From: Desulfovibrionaceae bacterium
GTDB lineage: Bacteria > Desulfobacterota > Desulfovibrionia > Desulfovibrionales > Desulfovibrionaceae
Direction: 5' to 3'
Assembly (NCBI GenBank): GCA_030539415.1
Contig: JAUNSE010000007.1
Location: forward strand, 1-17,599
DNA: 17,599 nucleotides
Within the stretch, counting starts at the first letter, position 1. Each line of letters opens with the position of its first letter. Position numbers and translations under genes: made by a program. Shown one piece after another: positions 9,071 through 16,183 of the stretch. The notes beneath the pieces are model-generated. The model had not been told where the DNA came from. It saw only the letters and a program-made list of their open reading frames with translations, and made no database searches.

Positions 9071-9568
9071 CTACGGACAGGGCAGCTCGGGCTCGCCGGA
9101 CGGTCTGGCCATTTTTTCAAGGCGCACGCCGGCCTCGTCAAGCATCTGCTGCGCGAGTTCGTCAGGATAGCTCTCGCAGTAGTAGATGGTCTGCACTCCG
9201 CAGTTGATAAGCATTTTGGAGCACTGGACGCAGGGGTGCGTGGTGCAGTAGATCTGCGATCCGGAGATGGAGACCCCGTGCACGGCCGCCTGGATGATGA
9301 CATTCTGCTCCGCGTGCAGGCCGCGGCAGATCTCGTGCCGCTCGCCCGAGGGAATGCCCAGACGGGCGCGCAGGCAGCCGGTCTCCAGACAGTGGGGCAC
9401 ATTGGCCGGGGCGCCGTTGTAGCCGGTGGCAAGGATGCGTTTGTCCTTGACCAGAACACAGCCCACTCTCCGGCGCAGGCAGGTGGAACGCGTGCTGACA
9501 AGATAGGCGATGCGCATGAAATAGTCCTGCCAGGGGACGCGCTGAAGAGGGGAGTTTTCCGTTTTCAT
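9071..9568 (-). CDS. Deoxycytidylate (dCMP) deaminase family protein
   Basis: A zinc-dependent cytidine/deoxycytidylate deaminase-fold enzyme that most likely converts dCMP to dUMP for thymidylate synthesis. The 165-residue protein has the HAE motif at 85-87 in CRGLHAEQNV and the PCxxC zinc motif at 112-116 in THPCVQCSKML. Upstream, RRRVGCVLV and ATGYNGAPANVPHC are typical of the dCMP deaminase branch (ComEB-like). I choose the ATG at 9568; the frame is open for another 59 codons upstream, but that part reads as low-complexity Arg/Pro sequence lying in the glyA terminator region. No good Shine-Dalgarno precedes the ATG, and a candidate promoter -10 lies only about 8 bp upstream, so the mRNA may be almost leaderless. 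It is the first gene of the riboflavin/nusB/leuS unit, with an 81-bp C/T-rich gap to ribD. Confidence 0.88.
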   Translation of the reverse strand: MKTENSPLQRVPWQDYFMRIAYLVSTRSTCLRRRVGCVLVKDKRILATGYNGAPANVPHCLETGCLRARLGIPSGERHEICRGLHAEQNVIIQAAVHGVSISGSQIYCTTHPCVQCSKMLINCGVQTIYYCESYPDELAQQMLDEAGVRLEKMARPSGEPELPCP

Positions 9569-9576
9569 GACAAAAG

Positions 9577-9605
9577 AGAGTACACTTTGAGAGCTCTTTG
9601 TACAA
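9577..9605 (-). promoter_or_regulatory. Candidate promoter of the deaminase-rib-nusB-leuS-holA unit
   Basis: On the minus strand, TTGTAC (9605-9600) and TACTCT (9582-9577) are separated by 17 nt, placing a start site almost on the ATG at 9568. The matches are poor (3/6 each). The location is what supports it: just after the glyA terminator and just before the first gene. Inverted half-sites GTACA/TGTAC and the palindromes AGAGCTCT and TTGTACAA lie within it. Confidence 0.35.
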
Positions 9606-9702
9606 GAGAAGCGGGGAGTCCCGGACTGCTCCGGCGGGAAGAAATGGGGTCTGCGCGGAAGCGGGGGAAGGCGCGCGGCGGCGGGCGGAATCCGGCGGGA
9701 CG

Positions 9703-9739
9703 AAAAGCGCCGCAGCTTCTCATGGCGAAGCTGCGGCGC
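9703..9739 (-). terminator. Strong intrinsic terminator after glyA
   Basis: Reading leftward, a perfect 12-bp stem (arms 9739-9728 and 9718-9707, GCGCCGCAGCTT paired with AAGCTGCGGCGC), extendable to 13 bp, is followed immediately by TTTT (9706-9703). It lies about 38 bp downstream of the glyA stop and separates the two minus-strand transcription units. Confidence 0.85.
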
Positions 9740-9776
9740 GAACATTCAGCCGGACCGCCGGGCGGGCCGGATCGGA

Positions 9777-11015
9777 CTACCAGGTGAAGATGGGGAAGGA
9801 GCGGGCGAAGTCCTCGACTTCGGCGCGGGTCTTCTGCAGCACGGCCTCGTCCTTGATGTTGTCGAGGACGGTGGTGATGAAGCCGCCGACGGTGCGCATG
9901 TCGTCTTCCTTCATGCCTCTGGAGGTCAGGGCGGCGGTGCCCAGGCGGATGCCGCTGGTCACGAAGGGCGAGCGGGTCTCGAAGGGCACGGTGTTCTTGT
10001 TGACCGTGATGCCGGCCTCGTCCAGGGCGTGCTCGGCGTCCTTGCCGGTGAAGTCGCGGCCGGTGAGGTCCATCAGCATGAGATGGTTGTCGGTGCCGCC
10101 GCTGACCAGATTGTAGCCGCCGTCCATCAGGACCTGGGCCAGAACGGAGGCGTTCTTCACCACCTGGGCGGCGTAGGTCTTGAAGGCGGGGCGCAGGGCC
10201 TCGCCGAAGGCCACGGCCTTGGCGGCGATGACGTGCATCAGCGGGCCGCCCTGGATGCCGGGGAAGATCTGGCTGTTGATGGGCTTGGCGAGATCGGCGC
10301 CGGCCAGGATCATGCCGCCGCGGGGGCCGCGCAGGGTCTTGTGCGTGGTCGTGGTCGTGATGTCGGCGTAGGGCACCGGAGAGGGATGCACGCCGGCGGC
10401 CACGAGGCCGGCGATGTGGGCCATGTCGACGATGAGCTTTGCGCCCACTTCATCGGCGATGGCGCGCATGCGCGGGAAGTCGATGATGCGGGGATAGGCG
10501 GAGGCGCCGGCCATGATGGCATTGGGACGGACCTTCCTGGCCAGATCGGCCAGCTCGTCGTAGTCGATGGCGCCGGTTTCCTTGCTGACGCCGTAGGCTT
10601 CGATATGGAAGAGGCGTCCGGAGAAGTTCACAGGAGAGCCGTGGGTCAGATGGCCGCCGTGGGACAGGTTCATGCCCAGAATGGTGTCGCCCGGCTTCAG
10701 AATGGAGAAGTAGGCGGCCATGTTGGCCTGGGAGCCGGAATGGGGCTGGACGTTGGCGTATTCGGCGCCGAACAGCTCCTTCGCGCGGTCGATGGCCAGG
10801 GTCTCGACCATGTCCACATACTCGCAGCCGCCGTAGTAGCGGTGTCCCGGATATCCCTCGGCATACTTGTGGGTCATGCAGGAACCCTGGGCCTGACGGA
10901 CGGCCGGAGAGACAAAGTTCTCGGAGGCGATGAGCTCAAGCTTGCTGACCTGACGGTCGCTCTCGAGGCAGATGGCGCGCGCGACTTCGGGATCCTGGAA
11001 AAGTATTTCGTCCAC
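9777..11015 (-). CDS. glyA: Serine hydroxymethyltransferase
   Basis: A PLP enzyme interconverting serine plus tetrahydrofolate with glycine plus 5,10-methylenetetrahydrofolate, the main one-carbon source. I choose a GTG start at 11015, which has AGGAG 8 nt upstream and gives a 412-residue protein beginning (M)DEILFQDPEVARAI, the normal N-terminus. A TTG at 11039 would add 8 residues and lie upstream of that RBS. Motifs: KLELIASENF, NVQPHSGSQAN (PLP and substrate contacts), DMAHIAGLVAAG, and the Schiff-base lysine K226 in TTTTTHKTLRGPRGG. The C-terminal GIRLGTAALTSRGM is intact. It is the last gene of the fatty-acid cluster, separated from fabF by about 200 bp, and may also have its own promoter there. 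Confidence 0.97.
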   Translation of the reverse strand: MDEILFQDPEVARAICLESDRQVSKLELIASENFVSPAVRQAQGSCMTHKYAEGYPGHRYYGGCEYVDMVETLAIDRAKELFGAEYANVQPHSGSQANMAAYFSILKPGDTILGMNLSHGGHLTHGSPVNFSGRLFHIEAYGVSKETGAIDYDELADLARKVRPNAIMAGASAYPRIIDFPRMRAIADEVGAKLIVDMAHIAGLVAAGVHPSPVPYADITTTTTHKTLRGPRGGMILAGADLAKPINSQIFPGIQGGPLMHVIAAKAVAFGEALRPAFKTYAAQVVKNASVLAQVLMDGGYNLVSGGTDNHLMLMDLTGRDFTGKDAEHALDEAGITVNKNTVPFETRSPFVTSGIRLGTAALTSRGMKEDDMRTVGGFITTVLDNIKDEAVLQKTRAEVEDFARSFPIFTW

Positions 11016-11023
11016 TGGAAGTT

Positions 11024-11028
11024 CTCCT
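11024..11028 (-). promoter_or_regulatory. Ribosome binding site that fixes the glyA start
   Basis: AGGAG on the minus strand, 8 nt before the GTG at 11015. It lies inside the longer TTG-initiated frame, which argues that the GTG is the true start. Confidence 0.8.
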
Positions 11029-11072
11029 GGAAGGTTCAATAGAATGGAAAAACAGGGGATGATGAAACTGGA

Positions 11073-11108
11073 CGCAGCCCGGCCCTCGCAGTGAGGGAAC
11101 GGGCTGCG
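11073..11108 (-). terminator. Two-tier hairpin in the fabF-glyA spacer
   Basis: A 9-bp outer stem CGCAGCCCG/CGGGCTGCG (11073-11081 and 11100-11108) and, past a small asymmetric internal loop, a 5-bp inner stem CCCTC/GAGGG with loop GCAGT. On the minus strand the nearest T run (TTTTT, 11051-11047) is about 20 nt further on, so it is at best a partial terminator or attenuator. The whole gap 11016-11217 has no open frame worth calling. Confidence 0.45.
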
Positions 11109-11217
11109 GAATCTGTTGCCCGCGCCGCCTGGATCCGGGGATCTCAGGCCGCGCGGCGGAATTGGACCGTGCGGGACGCCTGGGCGCCCCTGCCGAAGTC
11201 CTGCCGGAACGGGACCG

Positions 11218-12465
11218 CTAGGCGGTCCACTTCTTCATCACGATGCTGGCGTTGGTGCCGCCGAAGCCGAACGAGTTGCACAGGGCGTACTCGCAGGCGA
11301 CGTGCTGGGCGACATTGGCCGTGTAGTCAAGGTCGCATTCCGGATCGGGATTCTTCAGGTTGATGGTCGGGGGCAGAATTTCTTCCTGCAGGGCCAGCGC
11401 GGTGAAGCAGGCCTCGATGCCGCCGGCCGCGCCGAGCAGATGGCCCGTCATGGACTTGGTGGCGGAAATGTGCAGGTTCTTCGCGTGGTCGCCGAAGACG
11501 CTCTTCATGGCCCTGGTCTCGATCACGTCGCCCTGCTTCGTGGAGGTGGCGTGCGCGTTGATGTGGGTCACGGCCTCGGGGGCGATGCCGGCGTCCTTGA
11601 GGGCGTTGCGCATGGCCCATTCCATGCCGGCGCCGGACGGATCCGGAGCGGTCATGTGGTAGGCGTCGCAGGAGGCGCCGTAGCCGACGACCTCGGCATA
11701 GATGTGGGCGCCGCGCTCAAGGGCGTCCTCGAGCACCTCGAGCATGAGCAGGCCGCAGCCTTCGCCGATGACGAAGCCGTCGCGGTCCATGTCGAAGGGG
11801 CGGGAGGCCTGGGTCGGGTCATCGTTGAAGTGCGAGGACAGGGCCTTCATGGCGGTGAAGCCGGCAACGCCCAGCGGGGAGACGGTGGACTCGACGCCGC
11901 CGGAGATGCAGGCGCGCACGCGGCCGAGCACCATTTCGGAATAGGCGGTGCCCAGGGCGTGGGTGGCGGAGGCACAGGCGGAAGTGGTCACCAGGTTGGG
12001 ACCCTTGATGCCGTACTTCAGGGCAATGTCTCCCGGGCCCATGTTGGAGATCAGCATGGGAATCATGAAGGGGGAGATCTTGCCGGGGCCGGATTTGAGG
12101 AGTTTCTCGTTGTAGATTTCGATGGTCCTGAGACCGCCGAGGCCGACGCCCATGATCACGGCCGTGGAGCGCTCGTTCTCCGGGGTGATCTTGTAGCCGG
12201 AATCCTCCATCAGCATGCTGCCGGCAGCGGCGGCCAGCTGGGTGAAGCGGTCCATGTGGCGGGCCTGCTTGGCCGTGACATACTTGGTCGGATCGAAATC
12301 CTTGACTTCGCCGGCGACCTTGGAATCGTACTGGGAAGCGTCGAAAAGCGTGATGGGGCCGAGACCTGACTCGCCCGCGATAAGGCGCTTCCATGTGGTC
12401 GCCATATCAAGCGCGAGGGGGCTCAGACCGGCAAGACCGGTGACTACTATGCGGGGCCGGGCCAT
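11218..12465 (-). CDS. fabF: Beta-ketoacyl-ACP synthase II
   Basis: Condenses malonyl-ACP with the growing acyl-ACP in type II fatty acid elongation. The 415-residue protein has the thiolase-fold Cys-His-His triad: C164 in TTSACASATHA, H305 in INAHATSTKQGD and H342 in SMTGHLLGAAGG, with the supporting lysine K337. The glycine-rich C-terminal NSFGFGGTNASIV is present. The family usually has HGTST at the first histidine; here it is HATST. The ATG at 12465 has a strong AGGAGGAG a few bases upstream. It sits directly after acpP, its acyl carrier partner, across an 80-bp gap containing a hairpin. Confidence 0.97.
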   Translation of the reverse strand: MARPRIVVTGLAGLSPLALDMATTWKRLIAGESGLGPITLFDASQYDSKVAGEVKDFDPTKYVTAKQARHMDRFTQLAAAAGSMLMEDSGYKITPENERSTAVIMGVGLGGLRTIEIYNEKLLKSGPGKISPFMIPMLISNMGPGDIALKYGIKGPNLVTTSACASATHALGTAYSEMVLGRVRACISGGVESTVSPLGVAGFTAMKALSSHFNDDPTQASRPFDMDRDGFVIGEGCGLLMLEVLEDALERGAHIYAEVVGYGASCDAYHMTAPDPSGAGMEWAMRNALKDAGIAPEAVTHINAHATSTKQGDVIETRAMKSVFGDHAKNLHISATKSMTGHLLGAAGGIEACFTALALQEEILPPTINLKNPDPECDLDYTANVAQHVACEYALCNSFGFGGTNASIVMKKWTA

Positions 12466-12495
12466 TACTCCTCCTAAACGTGGAAAACGGAAAGA

Positions 12496-12522
12496 CGAGG
12501 GGCGGGAAGAACCTGCCCCTCG
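12496..12522 (-). terminator. Hairpin between acpP and fabF, probable attenuator or mRNA end
   Basis: CGAGGGGC (12496-12503) pairs with GCCCCTCG (12515-12522), extended by three inner pairs including one G-U, with loop AAGAA. On the minus strand it is followed by TCTTTCCGTTTT, a broken T-rich stretch. It lies 23 bp after the acpP stop. Partial termination or 3'-end protection here would give more acpP message than fabF message. Confidence 0.6.
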
Positions 12523-12544
12523 ACCGTAAAGTCAGTCCGTCAGA

Positions 12545-12781
12545 CTAACCCTTTTTCTCTTCGATGTAGTTGATGGCGTCCTGGACCTTCTGGATCTTCT
12601 GGGCGTCATCATCGGCGATCTCGATGTCGAACTCTTCTTCCATGGCCATGATCAGTTCGGTCAGGTCCAGGGAGTCGGCGCCGAGGTCTTCCACGAAGGA
12701 GGCTTCGGGCTTCACTTCGTCGGCGGTCACGCCGAGCTGGTCGACGACAATCTTGGTAACTTTGCTAGCAACTTCAGACAT
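12545..12781 (-). CDS. acpP: Acyl carrier protein
   Basis: Carries acyl chains on a 4'-phosphopantetheine arm through fatty acid synthesis. The 78-residue, very acidic protein has the canonical DSL attachment site with Ser37 in EDLGADSLDLTELIMAMEEE, and the usual four-helix pattern ending in VQDAINYIEEKKG. The ATG at 12781 is preceded by GGAGG at a spacing of about 6 nt, a strong RBS fitting its abundance. It is flanked by fabG and fabF. The 66-bp gap to fabG shows only minor pairing potential. Confidence 0.98.
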   Translation of the reverse strand: MSEVASKVTKIVVDQLGVTADEVKPEASFVEDLGADSLDLTELIMAMEEEFDIEIADDDAQKIQKVQDAINYIEEKKG

Positions 12782-12847
12782 GGTATCCTCCAGGGGACAA
12801 GTTGGTGTCGGTTTCAGTGGAAAGTACAGGGCCTGTGGCCGCTGGTG

Positions 12848-13600
12848 TCAGCAGTACATGCCGCCGTTGACGGCCAGCACCTGCCCGGTGATGTAGGCAG
12901 CTCTGGGGGAGGCCAGGAAGGCCACCGCATCGGCGACGTCCTCGGCGGAGCCGAGACGCTTCAGGGGAATGGCGTCGGTGTACAGCTTGCGCTGCTCCTC
13001 GGACAGGACGGCCGTCATCTCGGTTTCGATGAAGCCGGGGGCAACGGCATTGACGCGCACGCCGCGCGCGGCCAGCTCCTTCGCCGTCGACTTGGTCAGG
13101 CCGATGATGCCGGCCTTGGAGGCGCAGTAGTTGGCCTGGCCGGCGTTGCCCATCTGCCCGACCACCGAGGAAATATTGACGATGCAGCCCGCGCGGTTCT
13201 TGCTCATGATGCGGGCGGCCTCGCGCGTGGCCACGAAGGACCCGCGCAGATTGACATTGAGGACCGCGTCGAAGTCCTCGTCCTTCATGCGGACAAGGAA
13301 GCCGTCCTTGGTTATGCCGGCGTTGTTCACGAGGCAGGCCAGATTCACATTGTCCTTGACCTGATCGCGGAAGAAGGAGGCCACGGCGCCGGCGTCGGCC
13401 ACATTCAGGCAGACAGCGGCGGCCGAGCCGCCCATGGCGCGGATTTCTTCCACAACGGCCTCGGCCTGGGCGGGACGGCTCACGTAGGTGAGCAGAATCT
13501 GGTAGCCGTCGCGGGCCAGGGCCAGCGCGACCGCGCGGCCGATGCCGCGGGAGCCGCCGGTCACGACGGCTGTGGGCGTGGTTTTGGAAAGCGTGTTCAA
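12848..13600 (-). CDS. fabG: 3-oxoacyl-ACP reductase
   Basis: NADPH-dependent short-chain dehydrogenase reducing beta-ketoacyl-ACP in each elongation round. The frame is open far upstream, but that part overlaps fabH. I place the start at a TTG at 13600, which has GGAG 6 nt upstream and yields a 250-residue protein beginning MNTLSKTTPTAVVTGGSRGI. Cofactor motif TGGSRGIGRA (14-23), NNAG (92-95), catalytic Ser145 in NISSVVGQMG, Tyr158 and Lys162 in GQANYCASKAG are all present. The C-terminus AAYITGQVLAVNGGMYC is typical. No in-frame ATG or GTG near the expected N-terminus competes. It lies between fabH (45-bp gap) and acpP. Confidence 0.96.
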   Translation of the reverse strand: MNTLSKTTPTAVVTGGSRGIGRAVALALARDGYQILLTYVSRPAQAEAVVEEIRAMGGSAAAVCLNVADAGAVASFFRDQVKDNVNLACLVNNAGITKDGFLVRMKDEDFDAVLNVNLRGSFVATREAARIMSKNRAGCIVNISSVVGQMGNAGQANYCASKAGIIGLTKSTAKELAARGVRVNAVAPGFIETEMTAVLSEEQRKLYTDAIPLKRLGSAEDVADAVAFLASPRAAYITGQVLAVNGGMYC

Positions 13601-13606
13601 GGTGGA

Positions 13607-13610
13607 CTCC
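13607..13610 (-). promoter_or_regulatory. Ribosome binding site that fixes the fabG TTG start
   Basis: GGAG on the minus strand, 6 nt before the TTG at 13600. It is the only suitably spaced purine-rich element near the expected FabG N-terminus. Confidence 0.7.
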
Positions 13611-13644
13611 GATACAGTGTGGTGGGGGGGAGCGGCACGGGCCG

Positions 13645-14628
13645 CTAGAAGCGGATCAGCGCGGCGCCCCAGGTGAGTCCGGACCCGAAGGCCGTTGTCA
13701 GCACCAGGCTGCCCGGCTTGATCCGTCCGATCTCCCAGGCCTCGGTCAGGGCAATCGGAATGGATGCCGAGGACGTGTTGCCGTAATTGGCCAGGTTGGT
13801 GAAGACGCAGTCCTCGGAGATTTCGAGGCGCTCGCCCACGGCCTGCACAATGCGGATGTTGGCCTGATGGGAGACCAGCAGATTCACATCGCCGATGGTG
13901 TAGCTGTTGCGCGCAAGCAGATCGCGGCAGATGCCGGTCATGCTGCGCACCGCGTACTTGTAGGTCTCGCGGCCGTTCATGCGGATGAAGAAGCAGGAAT
14001 CGACCGGATCGCCCTTCTTGTAGGCGCAGGCGGTGCCGCCGCCCACGATGATGAGGTCGCGGGCCGAGCCGTCGCTTTTGCAGTCGCAGTCCTCGAGGCG
14101 TCCGAGGGCGCCCTCGGGGCTGGCGCTGATGACCATGGCGCCGGCGCCGTCGCCGAAGAGCACGCACGTGGTGCGGTCCTGCCAGTCGAGGCGGCGCGTG
14201 AGCGTCTCGGCGCAGACAAAGAGAATTTTCGCCCCGGGGTCGGCGCACAGGAAGGCGCGGCAGACCGAGAGGCCGTAGATGAAGCCCGTGCAGGCGGCCG
14301 ACAGGTCGAAGGCCATCACATTGCCCGCGCCCACGTTGGAGGCCACGATGCAGGCCACGGAGGGGCTCAGGTTGTCCTGCGTGCCGGTGGCCACGATGAC
14401 GTGGGTCAGTTCGCCGGCGTCCATGCCGCTCTTTTCCAGAGCCTTCAGTGCGGCCCGGGTCGCGAGATCCGATGTGTTTTCACCTTCTGCCGCCACATGC
14501 CTGAAGCCGATGCCGGTACGGGTGCGGATCCATTCGTCGCTGGTATCGACAATTCTGCTCAAATCGTCATTGGAAACGATTCGTTCGGGCGTGTGGAGGG
14601 CGAGAGAATGAATGTACAGATCTGTCAT
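13645..14628 (-). CDS. fabH: Beta-ketoacyl-ACP synthase III
   Basis: Starts fatty acid synthesis by condensing acetyl-CoA with malonyl-ACP. The 327-residue protein has the Cys-His-Asn triad: C113 in LSAACTGFIYG, H254 in VSHQANIRI and N284 in NLANYGNTSSAS. The substrate-channel segment DEWIRTRTGI (31-40) and the C-terminal GSGLTWGAALIRF are intact. The ATG at 14628 has only a modest purine stretch (GAGG about 11 nt upstream) and follows plsX by 30 bp. It belongs to the plsX-fabH-fabG-acpP-fabF order common in bacteria. Confidence 0.97.
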   Translation of the reverse strand: MTDLYIHSLALHTPERIVSNDDLSRIVDTSDEWIRTRTGIGFRHVAAEGENTSDLATRAALKALEKSGMDAGELTHVIVATGTQDNLSPSVACIVASNVGAGNVMAFDLSAACTGFIYGLSVCRAFLCADPGAKILFVCAETLTRRLDWQDRTTCVLFGDGAGAMVISASPEGALGRLEDCDCKSDGSARDLIIVGGGTACAYKKGDPVDSCFFIRMNGRETYKYAVRSMTGICRDLLARNSYTIGDVNLLVSHQANIRIVQAVGERLEISEDCVFTNLANYGNTSSASIPIALTEAWEIGRIKPGSLVLTTAFGSGLTWGAALIRF

Positions 14629-14658
14629 GTCTCTGGATACCTCGGCTGATGGCCTGGG

Positions 14659-15693
14659 CTAGAGGGCTCGGGAAAAGCGGGTGAGCTCTTCGTTGGCCAG
14701 AATGGTCTCGGCGAGCTTGGAGACGGTCTTCTTGCGCACGAAGGTGCCGGCCATGCGCACGGCGTTGGCCATGGCCAGCGAGTTGGAGCGTCCGTGGCAG
14801 ACAATGGCCAGATTCTTCAGGCCCAGCAGCGGCGCTCCGCCGTATTCGGCGTAGTCGATGGTGCGGCGGAACTTCTTGAAGGCCCCCTTGGCGAGAAGGG
14901 CGCCGAGCATGGGCAGCATGCCGGACATGAAGGCCTTCTTGAGCATGTGCGTCAGCGAGGTGGCCAGACCCTCGCTCATCTTCACGACAATATTGCCCAC
15001 GAAGCCGTCGCAGACAACTACGTCGAGGTCGCCGGTGAAGATGTCCCGGCCCTCGGCATTGCCGATGAAGTTGAGGTTTCTGGCCATCTTCAGAAGCTCG
15101 TAGGCTTCCTTGACCTGCGAGTTGCCCTTGCCCTCCTCCTCGCCGATGGACAGGATGCTGACCCTGGGGGACTGGTAGTCGAGAATGTCCCTGGCAAAGG
15201 CATCGCCCATGAGGCCGAACTGGAAGAGGTGATAGGGGCGGCAGTCCACGTTGGCGCCGGCGTCAAGCAGCACGACCGGGCTTTTCTCGGTCGGCAGCAT
15301 GGTGCACAGAGCCGGACGCTCCACGCCCTGGAGACGGCCTATAATGAACATGCCGCAGGCCACGGCGGCGCCGGAATGACCGGCGCTGACCACGGCATCC
15401 GCGGCGTTGTCCTTGACAAGTCGGCATCCAATCTGGATGGACGATTTCTTCTTGCGGCGCAGAACATCGGCAGGGCGCTCGTTCATAAGCACCACTTCGT
15501 CCGCCTGGACTATGTCGAAGTCCGCCCCCTGCGTGTCCATCTTGCCGAGGACAGCCTCTATGCGGGGCGTGTCGCCAACAAGCAGCACCTTCAGATTGTC
15601 CGTCCTGGACGCATCGATGGCGCCTGGAACCAGAACTGAGGGACCCAGGTCGCCACCCATGGCGTCAACTGCGATGATTGGGCGCTCGCTCAT
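14659..15693 (-). CDS. plsX: Phosphate acyltransferase PlsX
   Basis: Converts acyl-ACP to acyl-phosphate, the donor for PlsY in phosphatidic acid synthesis; a peripheral membrane-associated enzyme. The 344 residues match the family. Signature segments are VDAMGGDLGP (9-18), SAGHSGAAVACGMF, LDAGANVDCRPYHLFQF, SIGEEEGKGN and VVVCDGFVGNIVVKMSEG. The ATG at 15693 has GGAG about 9 nt upstream. It connects ribosomal protein L32 upstream with fabH downstream, as in many Gram-negative bacteria. Confidence 0.98.
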   Translation of the reverse strand: MSERPIIAVDAMGGDLGPSVLVPGAIDASRTDNLKVLLVGDTPRIEAVLGKMDTQGADFDIVQADEVVLMNERPADVLRRKKKSSIQIGCRLVKDNAADAVVSAGHSGAAVACGMFIIGRLQGVERPALCTMLPTEKSPVVLLDAGANVDCRPYHLFQFGLMGDAFARDILDYQSPRVSILSIGEEEGKGNSQVKEAYELLKMARNLNFIGNAEGRDIFTGDLDVVVCDGFVGNIVVKMSEGLATSLTHMLKKAFMSGMLPMLGALLAKGAFKKFRRTIDYAEYGGAPLLGLKNLAIVCHGRSNSLAMANAVRMAGTFVRKKTVSKLAETILANEELTRFSRAL

Positions 15694-15719
15694 GCTGCGT
15701 GCTCCAGCAGGAACAGCCT

Positions 15720-15770
15720 GGCAGCCATCCGCGCCGAGCGATCCCCGGACCTTTTGTCCGGGGCGCTGCC
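15720..15770 (-). other. Nested hairpin in the rpmF-plsX spacer
   Basis: The inner stem is CCCCGGAC/GTCCGGGG (15743-15750 and 15756-15763, loop CTTTT). It is extended by AGCG/CGCT and by an outer GGCAGC/GCTGCC (15720-15725 and 15765-15770) across unpaired bases. A separate 7-bp hairpin CGTGCCG/CGGCACG (15805-15811 and 15819-15825) lies just after the rpmF stop. Neither is followed by a T-tract on the minus strand, so attenuation, processing or mRNA protection are all possible. Confidence 0.4.
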
Positions 15771-15831
15771 AGGGAGAAGTCCTGTTGTTGATGTCTGTCC
15801 TGCACGTGCCGTCGGCGTCGGCACGGGGAAA

Positions 15832-16050
15832 CTACTTCGCCGCTTCTGTGGCCACACCCAGAACGGTCTTCAGGCCCTCGTAGGACTCGGGCATCTTGTT
15901 GCCGTTGTAGGTGTTGCAGGAGGGGCAGACGCGGTGAGGCAGAGTGGGCTCGCCGCAGGAGCAGAAGATGACGGAGGGCACGGCCACGCGGTCGTGGGAA
16001 CGGCGCATACCCTTGCGGGAGCGGGATTTCTTGTTTTGCTGAACAGCCAT
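15832..16050 (-). CDS. rpmF: 50S ribosomal protein L32
   Basis: Small zinc-ribbon protein of the large ribosomal subunit. I start it at the ATG at 16050, which has AGGAG 8 nt upstream and gives the typical N-terminus MAVQQNKKSRSRKGMRRSHD; the open frame runs 27 codons further but is leader. The 72-residue protein has four cysteines (C30, C32, C43, C46) in a CxC and CxxC arrangement that can bind zinc, then NGNKMPESYEG. Its C-terminal tail (about 61-72) is a little longer than in E. coli. It lies between yceD and plsX, the classic arrangement, with an unusually long 159-bp leader. Confidence 0.96.
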   Translation of the reverse strand: MAVQQNKKSRSRKGMRRSHDRVAVPSVIFCSCGEPTLPHRVCPSCNTYNGNKMPESYEGLKTVLGVATEAAK

Positions 16051-16089
16051 TGGAGACTCTCCTGAATAGAATATCTTCGCCGGAACCGG

Positions 16090-16105
16090 CGGCCGTCTGC
16101 GGCCG
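16090..16105 (-). other. Hairpin in the rpmF leader
   Basis: CGGCCG (16090-16095) and CGGCCG (16100-16105) form a 6-bp stem with a 4-nt loop, about 40 nt upstream of the rpmF ATG. It is in the position of a possible ribosomal-protein leader structure, but I match it to no known one. Confidence 0.3.
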
Positions 16106-16149
16106 GGCGGCCCCATGGAAGCTTGGGGCAAAGGGGTAAAGAGATATAT

Positions 16150-16172
16150 GCCCCGAAGGCTCGGGGCTTTTT
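16150..16172 (+). terminator. Intrinsic-terminator-like hairpin pointing against the operon
   Basis: GCCCCGA (16150-16156), loop AGGC, TCGGGGC (16161-16167), then TTTTT (16168-16172): a canonical intrinsic terminator read on the plus strand, although every gene here is on the minus strand. On the minus strand the hairpin is followed only by ATATATCTCTTT. It may stop antisense transcription or, read leftward, work as a weak attenuator ahead of rpmF. Confidence 0.55.
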
Positions 16173-16183
16173 CAAAGAAGGTA

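Noticed and set aside
10029..11042. A 337-codon plus-strand frame over glyA
   Set aside because: Antisense shadow of an intact serine hydroxymethyltransferase.
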